Notes: generated by a model not told the origin, from the letters alone. A stretch of DNA of 64,000 nt from Macrocystis pyrifera (GCA_031763025.1 JASSKH010000001.1:6240024-6304023), one strand, 5' to 3'; counted from the stretch's first letter, positions 1-11,029 are shown. Numbers and translations: made by a program.

Positions 1-279
1 CGGCCGTAGGTGATTCCGACGAGGCCCAGCTTCGGTTTAGGGCTCGGTAGTACTGTTTACGTCTTAGCCCAGCTTCGGCTTTAGGTCCGGCAGTAATTTC
101 TGCGGCTAGACCCAACTCCGACAAAATGGTTGATAATGTACACCACTGAAACTCCTCACTACGCCTTCATTCCGACAAAATTTCACATTCCGAGAATTTG
201 GCCAGGAATTCGGGGTTAGAGTTAAGTTTATGCAGGTGCGGGGCGAGGACAGTACGTGTATTATACCACAGGGTGAGCA

Positions 280-850
280 TTCTAGGGTTTAATGTCAAGT
301 GCAATTCGAAGGTTTTTACTTAGCCGGGCTAAGAGCAATATAGCTCTCAGCTTCAGCATCATCGTCATGATGCACAAAATATTTTGTTTTTACCTCCCTC
401 GAGATTTCGCACGAAATCACGTCACAATACGTATGGTGGTGTCAAGTGCGGGGCCAAGGATCGGTCGGTATCAACGTCATGTTCTTGAAAACCAAAAAAC
501 CAAATTTCCGTGACCAGTTTGGGATTTCATAGGGAGATCATGTCGAATTAGTGTTTCACGTTGGTGCCATGTGGAGGATCAAGGTTCAGCACCAACGTCA
601 TGTTGTTGAAAAAAGATTCACTTATACCTGAAGAATTTCAGAGGAAAGTTATTTCAAATTATGCTATTATATGGTGGTGATAAGTACAGGACTAAGATTC
701 TTCCGTCATCGTGTTGTTCGAAAACCTAACTACCTCCCTTCGGGATTCCAGAAGAAACACTATTAATAGTGGGAAACATGACATAGTGTTGTCAAGAGCA
801 GGCGTCAGGTTCGGCATCAACGGACTGCTGTTCAAAAATACAAAAAAAAA
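280..850 (+). repeat. Degenerate tandem array, units of about 115-120 bp
   Basis: The phrase caacgtcatgttgttgaaaa recurs at about 472, 593, 706 and 819 with related flanks (atatggtggtg, gtcaagtgc-gggg). Single related fragments lie near 2680-2760, 13595 and 62825. No gene is visible in 1-1130. Confidence 0.6.
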
Positions 851-1130
851 CATGCAGTTCTATTCGGTCTTCTTATAGTGAGTTTAATGCCAAAAACACA
901 AAATGCTGCCTGCTATATGACCGGACCAGTACGCCACAATAACCAGCCCAGCCCGGGACGGTACGGTAGAATAGTGAGTGCGGGCCCGGAGGGCAACGTA
1001 AGGAGAATCGCAACACGTTCTCAGCATTGTTTGCTTTTTTGTCCTTGTTTCCCTTGGTCTTCACAGTCTTTCTTTGGGGATGATTGTGAGCGATCAGGGG
1101 GGGAAAACACGTAATGAAAACCAGTTATAC

Positions 1131-1238
1131 TATTACGGGGGTCCATAGTTAACAGGACCTGTGGTGTACATAAAACCTATATATTTGCCTATTTTTACTG
1201 ACAAAATTTGGTCCCGTTAACTATGGACCCCTGTAATG
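1131..1238 (+). mobile_element. TA-MITE copy 1
   Basis: Palindromic element of about 108 bp. Ends read TATTACGGGGG and (imperfect) CCCCTGTAAT, with TIRs reaching the GGACC/GGTCC pair. The core gtacataaaacctatatatt sets the plus orientation used for all copies. Confidence 0.85.
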
Positions 1239-1599
1239 AATGCTTCGCTGGATTTTTAGCTGTTGGGTTAATATGTCACATAGCTATTGAGTTTGTAGCT
1301 GTTAGCTTTTGCGCACCTTGTACAAAGCCGCGGCAAGCTTGGTCACGCACGCCGGCATCCCGCCCCTCTCCTTGTGTCGCACAGCCAGAAGTATTCTCTT
1401 CGTCATCGACGGGAACCAGGTGCCTTGCAGACTGAGGGCCTCGTCCACCCGCCGTTTCGATCGAACCTGGCGGTTCCGTGTAGGTTGCATTTCGGTTACG
1501 CTTCGGTTATATTTCGGTTTCATTTCGTTTGTATCACGGCTACATTCCCGTTTCATTACGGGTACTCTACCCACGTTTACGGGGGCAAACTAAATAACA

Positions 1600-1826
1600 C
1601 GTCAGACAGATCATATAGATCGTACAGATAATCTAGATCGTCTAACCTGCCGTTAGGAGATGCTGTGCAGGATCTGATATAGTACAGATCCCCCAGAAAT
1701 CACGTCGGAGACCATGCAGAGTATGCAGATCCCATACAGATCATAAAGTATCGGGGGTCGATCTTCCCTGAAACATCTAGATCATTTTCGTGGAATCGAC
1801 GATCTGTCTGATGTGTGAAAAGCTGC
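1600..1826 (+). repeat. GATC-rich dispersed repeat, copy 1
   Basis: Landmarks: acctgccgttaggagatg, gtgcaggatctg, gtacagatcc, then many gatc/cagatcat phrases and gatctgtctgatgtgtg. Six or more copies occur in the window. Confidence 0.65.
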
Positions 1827-1935
1827 TATTACGGGGGTCCATAGTTAATAGGATCTCTGGTATACATAAAAACCTATATATTTACCTATTTTTACCAACA
1901 ATATCTGGTCCTATTAACTATGGCCGCCCGTAATA
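1827..1935 (+). mobile_element. TA-MITE copy 2
   Basis: Same family and orientation as copy 1, with one degraded TIR (ggccgcccgtaata). It sits directly at the end of a GATC-rich dispersed repeat (about 1600-1826). Confidence 0.85.
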
Positions 1936-3136
1936 GATAATAAATTAGAATGGCATCGTTTTTCAGCAGTATGCGGGTTAGTAAACGATATTATTTAGCC
2001 GCCATCTCTTAGATATCACTCTGGGCAGGGATGTAACACCCGTTCGATATGGATAGTAGAATCGAAACGATTATTATATTCGCGGACAAAAGACTCACGA
2101 TACTATTCTGGCCGGACGCCGTTAGATTTGGATAATGTAGTTGAAGCGGGGGTTACATCCGCGGGCATTAGACTCCAGACGGGGACGATAGTCGCAAAAA
2201 GAAGCACTTATTCACAACTGCGTACAAACTGTACCTGTCGACGCATGACCTTCGGCACGCTTTCGGAAAACCTATTTCCCGTTCCGGCAGACGCGATCTG
2301 TTTCATGAACACCCCGTTGAGATAGCCGTTGGGATGGTCGTTGAGGTAGCCGTTAAGATAGTCGTCGAGATATCCGTTGAGATAGTTGGTGTTGGTATAG
2401 CCGACGACAGAAAACGCGGCAGAACCGAAAGGGAGATATTGTAGACCCGGTAACATACCCCTCGGCCCGTGGCAGTCTCCATAGAGCTGGTTCTAAAGTT
2501 CATGACCTACATGGATCTCCTCGATCGCACAGCTGACGTTATCTTAAGTTTCAATAAATCGTCTCCAACATTGGAATTCCTTTTTTTCAGGAAATTCGCC
2601 GAGCAATCCGAATACGTAAAAACTTAGTACGTACCGATTCCGAGTTTGGCATTAGCTGAACCGCTCGTAAATACTATTTCATGGTGGTGCATGCCATCCT
2701 CAACAGGGTGCAGCACGAGCTTCAACGTCGGTCACTCATAAATAAATGTTCCTACCGGGTAATTTTGTTCTTAGCTATGGTTTTCCCTCCGAACTTATCT
2801 AGCTCAAAATTGCGACCCTCTCGTACAGAAAGCGGTGTACCGTAACAGAAAACGTTGTCTCAATATTTTGGTTCGTTGGGCCTTGAGCTGATTTTCTGAG
2901 GTCGACTGGTGTAAAAACCACCGGTATACCGTTTTCAGGCGACATTGGCGGGTCATAGCCAGCAGGAAGAGAAAAACCCAGAGAAAAAGCTCTGCACGAA
3001 ATATTTTTTTTTGCGTAAATATTACCGTAACATCGTATCATTGGTGTTATTTTTTCTTGACAACATCCATCATCCTCTTCATGTCCGTTGGTCACCCCCC
3101 TCGTCCTTCCAATCTACATGTAACCCCCTCTCTCCC

Positions 3137-3235
3137 CTGGTCTTGTCGACTACGGCCATGCATGCATGGCATAAGCGCACCCCCGGCCCCGCTCTTTTTG
3201 GCCAACATGTACCCCCCCCCCCCCCCCCGGCAGTT
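3137..3235 (+). mobile_element. F2 3'-end fragment and poly(C)
   Basis: cgactacggccatgcatg and ggcataagcgcaccccc match the F2 end, followed by a second tail with a 17-base C run at 3212-3228. It is antisense to the small coding region at 3245-3454. Confidence 0.5.
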
Positions 3236-3244
3236 CCTTCTGGC

Positions 3245-3454
3245 CTACTTGTTACTATTTTTCAAGTGTGGTGTGATCGCTTCCATCACCTTGACAGCGT
3301 CCATCATCCTCCTCATGTCCATGTCCCATTCGAAATCTCTCCGCTGCATCGTCTCCGCCAGGACGTTATCGAGAGCGGTTTGCCGCAGTACGTACGCCTT
3401 CACGGCTGCGATCAACTCCTTCTTTACCTTTGGAGTGATAGTGGGTTTCGGCAT
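3245..3454 (-). CDS. Small minus-strand coding region, 69 codons, helical, unrecognised
   Basis: From ATG 3454 a 69-codon frame with an amphipathic, charged composition runs to TAG at 3245. It contains KVKKELIAAVKAYVLRQ and DMRRMMDAVKVMEAITPHLK. The frame is also open upstream of the ATG for about 22 codons, so this may be part of a larger exon. A degenerate second copy of the DMRRMMDAVK-coding stretch lies at about 3063-3095 on the same strand. The plus-strand frames over the same bases look like shadows. No family recognised. Confidence 0.4.
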   Translation of the reverse strand: MPKPTITPKVKKELIAAVKAYVLRQTALDNVLAETMQRRDFEWDMDMRRMMDAVKVMEAITPHLKNSNK

Positions 3455-3722
3455 TGTCAGGTGGCGGTATAGAGTCGGGACCAGGGGGTGAATCAGTCTC
3501 CAGCAGCAGGCTAGATCCTACAGGGAGGCTGACTCTAGGCCAACGCGGTAACAAGGGCAGGCGAAAGGAGTGATGTAAGACTGCTGTTAGACTAACTACC
3601 TCGCGGTAGAGAAGGCGAGTGCAGAGTAGATGGTGGTATGATTGGACAGAGATTCGATCTGTTAGGGACTGCGTACAGTAGTCGAGTACGCCATGTTCAG
3701 TGAATATATTCTGTGCAGCGTC

Positions 3723-3831
3723 TATTACGGGGGACCATAGTAAATGGGACCTACGGTATACACAAAAACCTACATATTTACCAATTTTTTCTAACAATAT
3801 TTGGTCCTATTAACAGTGGTCCCCCGTGATA
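3723..3831 (+). mobile_element. TA-MITE copy 3
   Basis: GGGGGACCATAG subtype with both TIRs present; the right end reads gtgata instead of gtaata. Confidence 0.85.
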
Positions 3832-5154
3832 GCTACTGTTGGCTACACAGTTAGCGTCTGTCTCGCTGATGTGTCGACCTTCGATCGGCAGCTAGGAAGA
3901 ATGCGGGTAGCGTAACGTAGAGAAACATCAGAGTGTGACTCTTGTAGAGTAGTACAAGATCCGGCAACGGAAGCGATGCAGACCGATCGGCAGAGGAGTT
4001 CGCTACTTGAGGCCCTCTTCTGTTCATCGCCTGGGATAGCTTTTCCATCGCGTTGGGTCAATAAACGACGCTATTGTATCTTCTTGGTTCCTAGGCCTGG
4101 ACATCTCTGCCTCTCTCGTCTATCCGAATTATCATACGACCAAAAATAAGCAATCGGTAATATACCGAATTATCTGACTTTAGTCGGCAAGTCGGCTGGC
4201 GAAGCTGACTGATGGTTAGCCGATTTGCCGGCGTTCCCTAGTCCATAATCCTTCCTTATAAGGGCCGGTCCTAACGGGGGCAAAAAAAACTACAAAAAAC
4301 GAAATAAAAAAACGAAGAGCAGAACTAAAGAGCACGTGATTTTTATTGGTCAAATTAAAAAAAAAATAGAAGTAGAGATCCCGATACCTCCGTTTTCACA
4401 TTCTAGTTTTTTTGAAGTCCCAGAGGACTTGAAAAAAAAAAAAACGAAATGGGTGCCAAATAAACGAAATATGGGATACCCAGGGTCGAAGAGCAACATA
4501 AGAGGAGCTCGAAGCGTTGGGATGAAATTCCGATAAGGTTTCTACGACCGGTGGGCAAGCGCTCGGTGGCCGAGGTAGTGCATGTGGCTGCCACGCGGCT
4601 TGCCTGCTACCGCCGCGAGCATATATGGGTAGGGAATCACCATGGGGTGCCCTCGCAAGAAGCCGGGGGATCAGGAAGTGGCTGTGGCGGTAAATTGTTC
4701 AACATGTTGAGTCCCACTCAACATTCAAACGTCGGCCATCGAACAGCGATGGCCGATACACAAGTTCTAGAGCACTCCGGAAGGTGCGGGTTGGACCACG
4801 AAAACTACCTGCTGTGGAGGGTGCCTCACGCAAGCGAGTTGTGTCTACCCACCGTCGCCGTCGAGCGCTATCGCCGGGAATCACGTGCTGTGGCGGTTGA
4901 GTCATTCTGAAAAATTGCACCACGCAAAAATTCGACGCGGCTTCTTCTTTTTGTTCCGCTTTTTTTTTTTCGTTTTTTTTTTTTTTTCTCGTTAGAACTC
5001 AACCTGCCGTTTTTTTTACGAAAAACGAAAGTCTGTTCGTTTTACTGTACGTCGTTTTTTGTTTTCGATTTTTTTTTGCCTCCGTTAGGGCCGGGCCTAA
5101 GTCTGGAAGTCCATTAAGTAGAATAGTGGGCACCTCCGGGAAGCGGCTAGCTAT
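3832..5154. other. Gene-poor stretch with T/A-rich tracts
   Basis: A GC-rich patch at 4545-4900 keeps a 119-codon plus-strand frame open but has no recognisable motif or clear splice signals. 4940-5080 is dominated by T runs and aacgaaa phrases. Confidence 0.35.
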
Positions 5155-5263
5155 TATTACGGGGGTCCATAGTTAACAGGACCTGTGGTGTACATAAAAA
5201 CCTATATATTTGCCTATTTTTACTAACAAAATTTGGTCCCGTTAACTATGGACCCCCGTAATA
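5155..5263 (+). mobile_element. TA-MITE copy 4
   Basis: Near-perfect TIRs of the GGGGGTCCATAG subtype, very close to copy 1, so a recent copy. Confidence 0.9.
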
Positions 5264-5429
5264 GTCTGACTGAGAAATAGTTGGTGACATGATTGATGCC
5301 GACTCATATTTCTACCGACGGTCCTTTTCACTTTTCCGGACCTACTACTACTGTAGTTGGTCGAGCAAGGGTAACAGGCCGAGCAGGAATCAGCCGTTGA
5401 ATGGAGCCACGTACTTTGCTAATAGCCTA

Positions 5430-5950
5430 AGCACCTTTCTCGGTTTGGTTTTCCATGGATATTGTTTTTGTTGTAGGCTTAGAAGGGAGCTATTGAAAGA
5501 CTTGTCCAATAGGTTAACTGGCCTGGTTTTCCCTTGGTATTGTCTTTGCAGCACAGTAGGTATGGAAGAGAGCTATGAATAGACGTACCCAATAGGTTTC
5601 CTGTTACGGGGGTCCATAGTAAATAGGACCAAAAATTGTTGGTAAAACTAGGTAAATATGTAGATTTTGTGTGTACCGTAGGTCCTATTAACTGTGTTCC
5701 CCCGTGATAGCCTGGTTTTCCCTGAGGATTGTTTGTGCAGTAGGTGTGGGAGGGAGCTATTCTTAGACGTATCCAATAGGCTCACTTGTGTGGCTTTTCC
5801 TCTGTTTTATTTGTGCAGCAGGTATCGAACAGAGCTATTGCTTGATTTCTCCAATGCATTTTCTTGTCTACAGTAGTGTTCCCTGGGTATTGTTTACGCA
5901 GCACGCATCGAAGGGAACTTTTGATAGACGTATCCAACATATTTGCCGTT
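5430..5950 (+). repeat. Tandem array, units of about 75-80 bp, interrupted by a MITE
   Basis: Units contain ggttttccctgggtattg, gtgcagcaggtatgg and gacgtatccaataggtt. At least five units are visible; the third is split by the MITE at 5602-5709. Confidence 0.65.
5602..5709 (-). mobile_element. TA-MITE copy 5
   Basis: Reverse orientation. Inserted inside one unit of the tandem array at about 5430-5950, interrupting the phrase aatagg...cctggttttccct found intact in neighbouring units. Confidence 0.85.
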
Positions 5951-6216
5951 CATTTTGAAGCCACCTGCGAGTGATCCACGTCAACGATTATGCTGCGTAT
6001 TGACTGCCGGGTGTTGAGGCGTGTTCATGGTATAACCAACCTTGCAGGGTTTCTTATGATCATCTGGTAGTTTCGTTCCCCTACTGTACATTACGGCAAT
6101 TTCCAGCTTGACAAATACAGTAGGTGTTCTGCTTCTTGTTGCATAGCCGTACGTTCGCGGGGAACAAACGCGTTACTATGGCACCAGGTGAATAATTACG
6201 CATGTCATGCGCTTAC

Positions 6217-6364
6217 CGCTGCAGATATGGCTACCGGGGTCCCTGGCTGAGCCCTCCTGGCACTCCTTGGTCCTGACACCACCACTCCTGCTGACACCGT
6301 ACCAGGACCAGGAGCTTGTGGCCTATTAGGAACCAACGCCTTCTTTGCTGCGGTGGGCAAAGAT
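6217..6364 (-). CDS. Minus-strand exon, 49 codons, Ala/Pro/Val-rich, unrecognised
   Basis: A good acceptor (gaatgcctccag) and a strong donor (GCAGCG then gtaagc) bound 148 bp, with one base completing the previous codon and then 49 sense codons. The peptide starts SLPTAAKKALVPNRPQ and ends ARRAQPGTPVAISAA. The first AG after the C-rich tail of an upstream same-strand F2 repeat (about 6390-6800) is used as acceptor, as in the pseudouridine synthase gene. I could not join it in phase with the exon ending at 8592, since the join makes a stop codon. It may belong to another gene or need an exon I did not see. Confidence 0.4.
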
Positions 6365-6389
6365 CTGGAGGCATTCAAGGACAAGGAGA

Positions 6390-6800
6390 GGGTTGTACTC
6401 ATGCCATGAATGGCTGTAGTCGTATGAACATAGACGCTCGCATCCCTACTATGCTGGGACGGAGCACGTCGAGTTCTCACCTACCAGTCAGACATTTCTT
6501 GCACCAAGATCGAAGTGCCGTGAGGTGTTAGGCGAGTGGCATGAAGGGCGGGCCGCATCCTACTAAGAGCCGCCGGTGAGGCGGACTTTCTCGCAAATGG
6601 ATGACAACGTCTAAGATATTGATATGTTTTGTGATGTGGCCACTTCCAGAGACAACAATAGGTGTACTATGTAACTGCCTCGTGGGTGCCTTACCATATA
6701 CAACACTACTTGATACAAGCATCCCCCTTTTGTGGAGTTGGAGTTCTCCACCCCGCACCAATGATCTAACTCGATCGCCAAGCATAGCAACTGACATACA
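6390..6800 (-). mobile_element. F2 repeat (C-tailed dispersed element), copy a
   Basis: Read on the minus strand it contains the F2 landmarks in order: ccacttccagaga complement, cctcac-ggcggctcttagtagga-type phrase, tgctccgtccc, tcgtatg-complement and catgcatg-like end. It ends a few tens of bases before the exon at 6217-6364, on the same strand. Confidence 0.7.
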
Positions 6801-6880
6801 AAAAAAAGCTGTGGCGGAGGTCATGGCGGTTTCGCCCAACCGAGCGTTTGGCGGTGGCGAAGTAAGCCAACCCACTGACC

Positions 6881-6989
6881 TACTACAGGGGTCCATAGTT
6901 AACGGGACCATTTTTTGTTAGTGAAAATAGTTAAACATATAGTTTTTTATGTATAACATAGGTCCTATTAACTATGGACCCCCGTAATA
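6881..6989 (-). mobile_element. TA-MITE copy 6
   Basis: Reverse orientation; left end slightly degraded (tactacaggggtcc), right TIR perfect. Lies about 80 bp right of an F2 repeat. Confidence 0.85.
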
Positions 6990-7794
6990 GTCATTTTCCA
7001 ATATCCCAATAAGTATTAACACGAGGAGCCAGGAACAATCGCGCCAGGAGGCAGGTGTCCAACATGAGCAGAACTCCGCAAGACGATGCGCGCGCTAAAT
7101 AGCAGTTTGCAGTATTCTAGCCAACTAGAAGAACTACCTGACGTCCTACACACAGTCAGCTTATTTACAGCCCCAACGTTATGTACCTTCGATCCGTGGG
7201 AATCAGTTCAGACATATACATTGTGTCGAACGCCCTTGCCACCCTCAAAGCGCTTGCCGTGCAACAGAACATACGTATACAGATCAGATCAGGGACTTGT
7301 TGACCTTCCCGGCAAGATCCAGATCAGGGAAGAGAGATCTATCTATCTAATCTACCTTCGGCACGTATTGACGACCGGCCTACTCGCGTTGAAGTTTAGC
7401 GACCCTCTACGGATGGAATCTGTCAGTATGATACGACTCTCCTGAGTAAGATATCATAACGGCGGGTTAGAGGATCTTCATGAATTATCTGTAGATGATC
7501 TGTCTGCAGAGGATATATCTGTAAATTATCTATCTGTCCGATGTTTATACGCCTCACCTTGAAGTTAGCGACCCTCTGGGGTGTGAATTGCCGAACGACT
7601 CCGCTCGAGCCTCCTCGGCGGATGTTCTTGGCCCACCGTCGTCCAAGTTGAGGGTTATCTTGGCAACGTGGTCAGTGTGACGCCGACAGGTCGAAGGAAG
7701 ATCACCACAATATCCATTCACGCGATCGTTGTTTTGTTTATTTTTTCGTTGTTGTCAAAACGAAGGCAACATGGTCACCGTGCTGGTGGTTTGG

Positions 7795-7975
7795 TTGTGG
7801 TTCTGGCTTGGTTTGGTTTGGTTTGGTTTTGGTTTGGGTTTGGTTTTTGGTTTGGTTTGTTTCGATTCGGTTCGGTTTGGTTTGGTTTGGATTGGTTTGG
7901 TCTGGTTTGGTTCGGTTTGGTTCGGATTGGTTCGGTCTGGTTTGGTTCGGTTCGGTATGGTTTTGTTTGAACCTA
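7795..7975 (+). repeat. TTTGG/TTCGG pentanucleotide tract
   Basis: About 180 bp of near-continuous (ggttt)n and (ggttc)n. It forces open frames on both strands, which I do not call as genes. Confidence 0.8.
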
Positions 7976-8183
7976 CCACACGGGTGATAATATAACACAC
8001 CCCCTCTGACGGTTTTCGAAGCTGGTTTTCTCGACAACGGGGAGGGCGTACCGAGTACGACCAGCGATGCGTCCATGGAAGAACGTTATCGAGATCTTTC
8101 CAAAGCCACCATTTTCGTCGTGGCTGCTCCCCTTGTTATCGAGAAGCTCAACTCGGAACTTCGTTCCAGGGGGTGTGTTGTCC

Positions 8184-8287
8184 TATTTCGGGGGACCATA
8201 GTAAACAGGACCTACGGTACACACAAAACACATTTCCCTATTTTTACTAACAATATTTGGTCCTATTTTCTATGGTCCCCCGTAACA
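8184..8287 (+). mobile_element. TA-MITE copy 7
   Basis: GGGGGACCATAG subtype; left end tatttcggggg, right end cccccgtaaca. Only 80 bp from copy 8. Confidence 0.8.
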
Positions 8288-8366
8288 TTACCTTATCACC
8301 GGGGGTGTGATACGGCAGCACAAAAGACCAAGTATAGTTGTGTGAACATAGGCCCATCGTGGGTTC

Positions 8367-8458
8367 TATTACGGGGGTCCATAGTAAATGGGACCAAATA
8401 TTGATAGTAAAAATAGGGAAAAGTATAGTACCGTAGGTCCTATTTATTATGGTCCTCA
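8367..8458 (-). mobile_element. TA-MITE copy 8, truncated
   Basis: Left TIR and core are intact in reverse orientation, but the right TIR breaks down after tattatggtcc. It is the most damaged clear copy. Confidence 0.75.
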
Positions 8459-8590
8459 GCGAACAGTTAACATGCCCCCCCGTACTAGGTAGCTCCTGCA
8501 TGGGACCATGCACTATCAAAATTGGTGTGGGTTTCCAACATTGGAGGCGAAATGATTCACATGCACACCCCCCCTTATTCACGCATCTCA

Positions 8591-9175
8591 CTAACGTCGA
8601 ACCTTGGATGACCCTGAAACCCTCTTCTCGCCGTAACGCAGAGCTGCAACGTCTCCCGCTGCCTTCTCTGGCATCACCGCAGAAGCGTTAGCACTCCCAT
8701 GCCCCGCCACGCCCCCCACCCCCAGCCCCGCCCCCGCCCCCGCCACACCAACCCCAGCTCCGGCGAAACTAGGAGGCCTGGACTTCCTCCCTCGATCGTC
8801 GCTCATCCGTCCAGGCCCAACCAGTCTAGCCCCTCTAGTACTTCGTTGAGCGCCACCAGCCCCCGTAAGGCCGAAGGTAGCGGAGGAGGCGGTAGCAGCA
8901 GCGACAGTGGCGGCGGTGGTGGTGGTGGTGGTGGTGGTTGCCGTAGAAGCCGCAGTTCCCGTAAGAGCGGCTGCGGTAGCAATGGTGTTGGTGTTGGTGC
9001 TGGGAGTGGTGGTGGTAGCAGCTGCACCGGGGCGGTTGGAATGGGATGCGTTGTGGTCTCGGTGATGTGATCCGGGCGGTGGTGGCGGCCCTCTTCCTGC
9101 TCCTGAGTCTCCGTCGTCGCGAGAGATGGAATCTAACCGTTGGGTACGCCGCGCTAGGTGTTCGATGGCCCGAAG
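8591..9175 (-). CDS. Minus-strand exon, Thr/Ala/Gly low-complexity protein, unrecognised
   Basis: The frame stays open from the first AG after a long pyrimidine tract (accgaaaag, exon start 9175) to TAG at 8591; ATG 9205 just upstream is an alternative start. It begins with a helical, Arg-rich stretch (LRAIEHLARRTQRLDSISRD). A Pro-rich and His-rich part follows, then long Thr and Ala runs from a GGT/GGC trinucleotide-rich stretch, an Arg-rich segment (MSDDRGRKSRPPS) and a Gly/Ala/Val-rich end. Phase 0 at its start fits the donor of the exon at 10754-10978, so both may belong to one gene. The stop could instead be bypassed by a donor at 8592 (TA then gtgaga). Plus-strand frames across 8699-9070 are low-complexity shadows. 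Confidence 0.45.
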   Translation of the reverse strand, partial: LRAIEHLARRTQRLDSISRDDGDSGAGRGPPPPPGSHHRDHNASHSNRPGAAATTTTPSTNTNTIATAAALTGTAASTATTTTTTTTAATVAAATASSATFGLTGAGGAQRSTRGARLVGPGRMSDDRGRKSRPPSFAGAGVGVAGAGAGLGVGGVAGHGSANASAVMPEKAAGDVAALRYGEKRVSGSSKVRR

Positions 9176-9261
9176 CTTTTCGGTGGGCAGTTCAGGGGAG
9201 GCCATTTGGAGACGGTTGAGCGGAACGAGGAAGAGCGGGGTGGATGGGGGGGGGTAGAGAG

Positions 9262-9715
9262 CGGGGGTGCACTCATTATCATGCATGGCCGTGGTCGTAT
9301 GACCATAGACCCTCGCATACTTATAATGCCGGGACGGAGCACGTCGGGTTTTCACCGACCAGGCAGACATTGCTTGCACCAAGCGCGAAGCGCCGTGAGG
9401 TGTTGGACGAGTCGCATGAAGGGTGAGCTGCATCTTACCAAGAACCGCTTTAGAGGCGAATTTTCTTGCATATGGACGACAGCGTCAATGCATTGATTTA
9501 TTTTCTGGTGTGGTCACTTCCAGAGACAGCATTGGGTTTACTGTAACTGCCTCGTGGGCGCCTCACCATATACCCACTGCGTGGTACGATCATCCCCCTT
9601 GTGCGGTGGGGAGGTTCTCCCCGCACATAAATGATCTAACTTGACCGCCAGCCGCGGTAACCGCCAAAAACAAAAAAACAAAAAAAAAACGGTACCCTAG
9701 CAGTCTAGCTAGAGA
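9262..9715 (-). mobile_element. F2 repeat, copy b
   Basis: All F2 landmarks are present in reverse orientation, including cgggacggagcacgtcggg and gccgtgaggtgttgg. Its C-rich tail (as G runs near 9243-9254) abuts the exon at 8591-9175. Confidence 0.75.
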
Positions 9716-10542
9716 GGGGGGCTAAAGGGGAGGGAAGGTAGAGGTGGGGGTTTAGACTGCTTAGAGGGGAGGGATGTCTGTGACACGTTGTATTCGATAC
9801 TGGTCTGGGGATATCTGACGGTTTAATATATATATTCTGGGGTTCCGTAATATGCGTGTCTAGGCATTATTTGGCACGTCTGGGTCTTCTGGTGTGTGGG
9901 TATGGCTCGCCTTGCGAGGCGGTCGTGATGCTAATATACGACCCGGGGTTTGATGCTGAGATACTCCCCGTATATATGTGAGGGCAGAGCGTGACGAAAA
10001 GGTACGGCCTACTCCTGTGTGGTGTCTGTGGCAGGACGTCTGACGTCAAGGTGCTGGCAGTTTATCTAAACGAGGGGGGGGGGGGGTAGAACGGGAGGGA
10101 GTGGGGTGGGTAGAGAGGGCTGAGTGGGTAGAGGGGGAGCGTTTGGGTGGAGTCATACCTTATTTTGTGTTGTCGTCAGAAGGTTGGCACTGCTGGGCAG
10201 GGTTTCAATGGCAAATAGCCCCCCCGCCCTTCCCACAACATGTTTTATCTTAGAGATACGACTCCTTTGGAACGAAATCATGCCGGTATATAGGGGTGTT
10301 GATCGATCGAGCCATGGGCAGCATTGCCCTACCTCACAGGGCTGTGAACACATTCGCGCTTTTATGACTAGAAGGTAAAAGCGATGAAAAAATATATATA
10401 TCCAAGGTTGCCTTGAAGTCGCTCTCCGAGCCCCGAACATAAACATGTCGCCGAATACAAACTAAAAACACTCTTAAGTCACTTCGTGCGCGATGACCTG
10501 CTGTACAGTATCAAGAAAACGTGACGACGGAAACAAAACAAC
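9716..10542. other. G-rich intergenic or intronic stretch
   Basis: gggaggg, gtagaggggg and a 13-base G run (10074-10086) recur. If the exons at 8591 and 10754 belong to one gene, this is intron. No gene seen. Confidence 0.4.
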
Positions 10543-10651
10543 TATTACGGGGGACCATAGTAAATAGGACCAAATATTGTTCGTTATAATAGGTAAATAT
10601 ATAGGTTTTTGTATGTACCGTAGGTCCTATTTACCATGGCCCCCCGTAATA
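10543..10651 (-). mobile_element. TA-MITE copy 9
   Basis: Reverse orientation, both TIRs present. Inserted in one copy of a local duplication of the splice-donor region: aacaaaacaac precedes both this MITE and the unoccupied copy at about 10728-10738. Confidence 0.85.
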
Positions 10652-10753
10652 CAGTACCTGCTCCCAACTCACCTTGTTCGAGTCGGGCTGTGTGGAAAGT
10701 GAAAGCAATGACGAACACATGGAAAAAAACAAAACAACCTACTCCCAGCTCAC

Positions 10754-10978
10754 CTTGTACTCAAGAATCTTGACGCGATCGACCCCCCTGGCGATGCTCT
10801 CTCTTTTGTCACCCCCACCCCCAATCCCCCCGAAGCCCATGACTCCATCGGATCCATCACTGTAGCCGCTGCCCTCTCCAAAAAGGCGAGAAGTCCTTGG
10901 GCCAGTCGCCCAGCCGGGAGGGTTGGCTCCCTTAACCGTGGACGGCTTGTCTTTGTCATCAACCTTTGTTGCGAACTC
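10754..10978 (-). CDS. Minus-strand exon, 75 codons, Gly-rich, unrecognised
   Basis: After an acceptor (gaccag) an open frame of 75 codons runs to a strong donor (TACAAG then gtgagctgg), phase 0 at both ends. The peptide has a charged start (ATKVDDKDKPS), NPPGWATGPRTSRLFGEG, a Gly-rich middle (MGFGGIGGGG) and a charged end (RVKILEYK). The protein-like composition, exact splice borders and GC content argue for a real exon. An F2 repeat in the same orientation lies directly upstream on this strand, at about 11030-11560. Possible downstream partners are a 15 bp micro-exon at 10673-10687 and the exon at 8591-9175. I recognise no domain. Confidence 0.5.
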
Positions 10979-11029
10979 CTGGTCGGTATCACGACCGTAA
11001 AGAAAGGGACGGGGAAAGGGGATACGGTG

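Larger units (their letters stand above)
860..3136. other. Gene-poor stretch
   Basis: Apart from MITE copies 1 and 2 and a GATC-rich repeat I see no supported gene. A short (gttgagatagc)n-like run lies near 2318-2400; opposed frames there are repeat translations. Confidence 0.5.

Noticed and set aside
6528..6911. 127-codon minus-strand ORF and its plus-strand partner
   Set aside because: Spans F2 copy a and MITE copy 6; similar frames appear wherever these repeats lie.
7800..7975. Telomeric repeat tract
   Set aside because: TTTGG/TTCGG units do not match TTTAGGG or TTAGGG and are degenerate.
7738..8076. Asn-Gln-Thr-Lys-Pro-rich minus-strand ORF and the Gly-Phe-rich plus-strand ORF
   Set aside because: Both come from the GGTTT/GGTTC tract.
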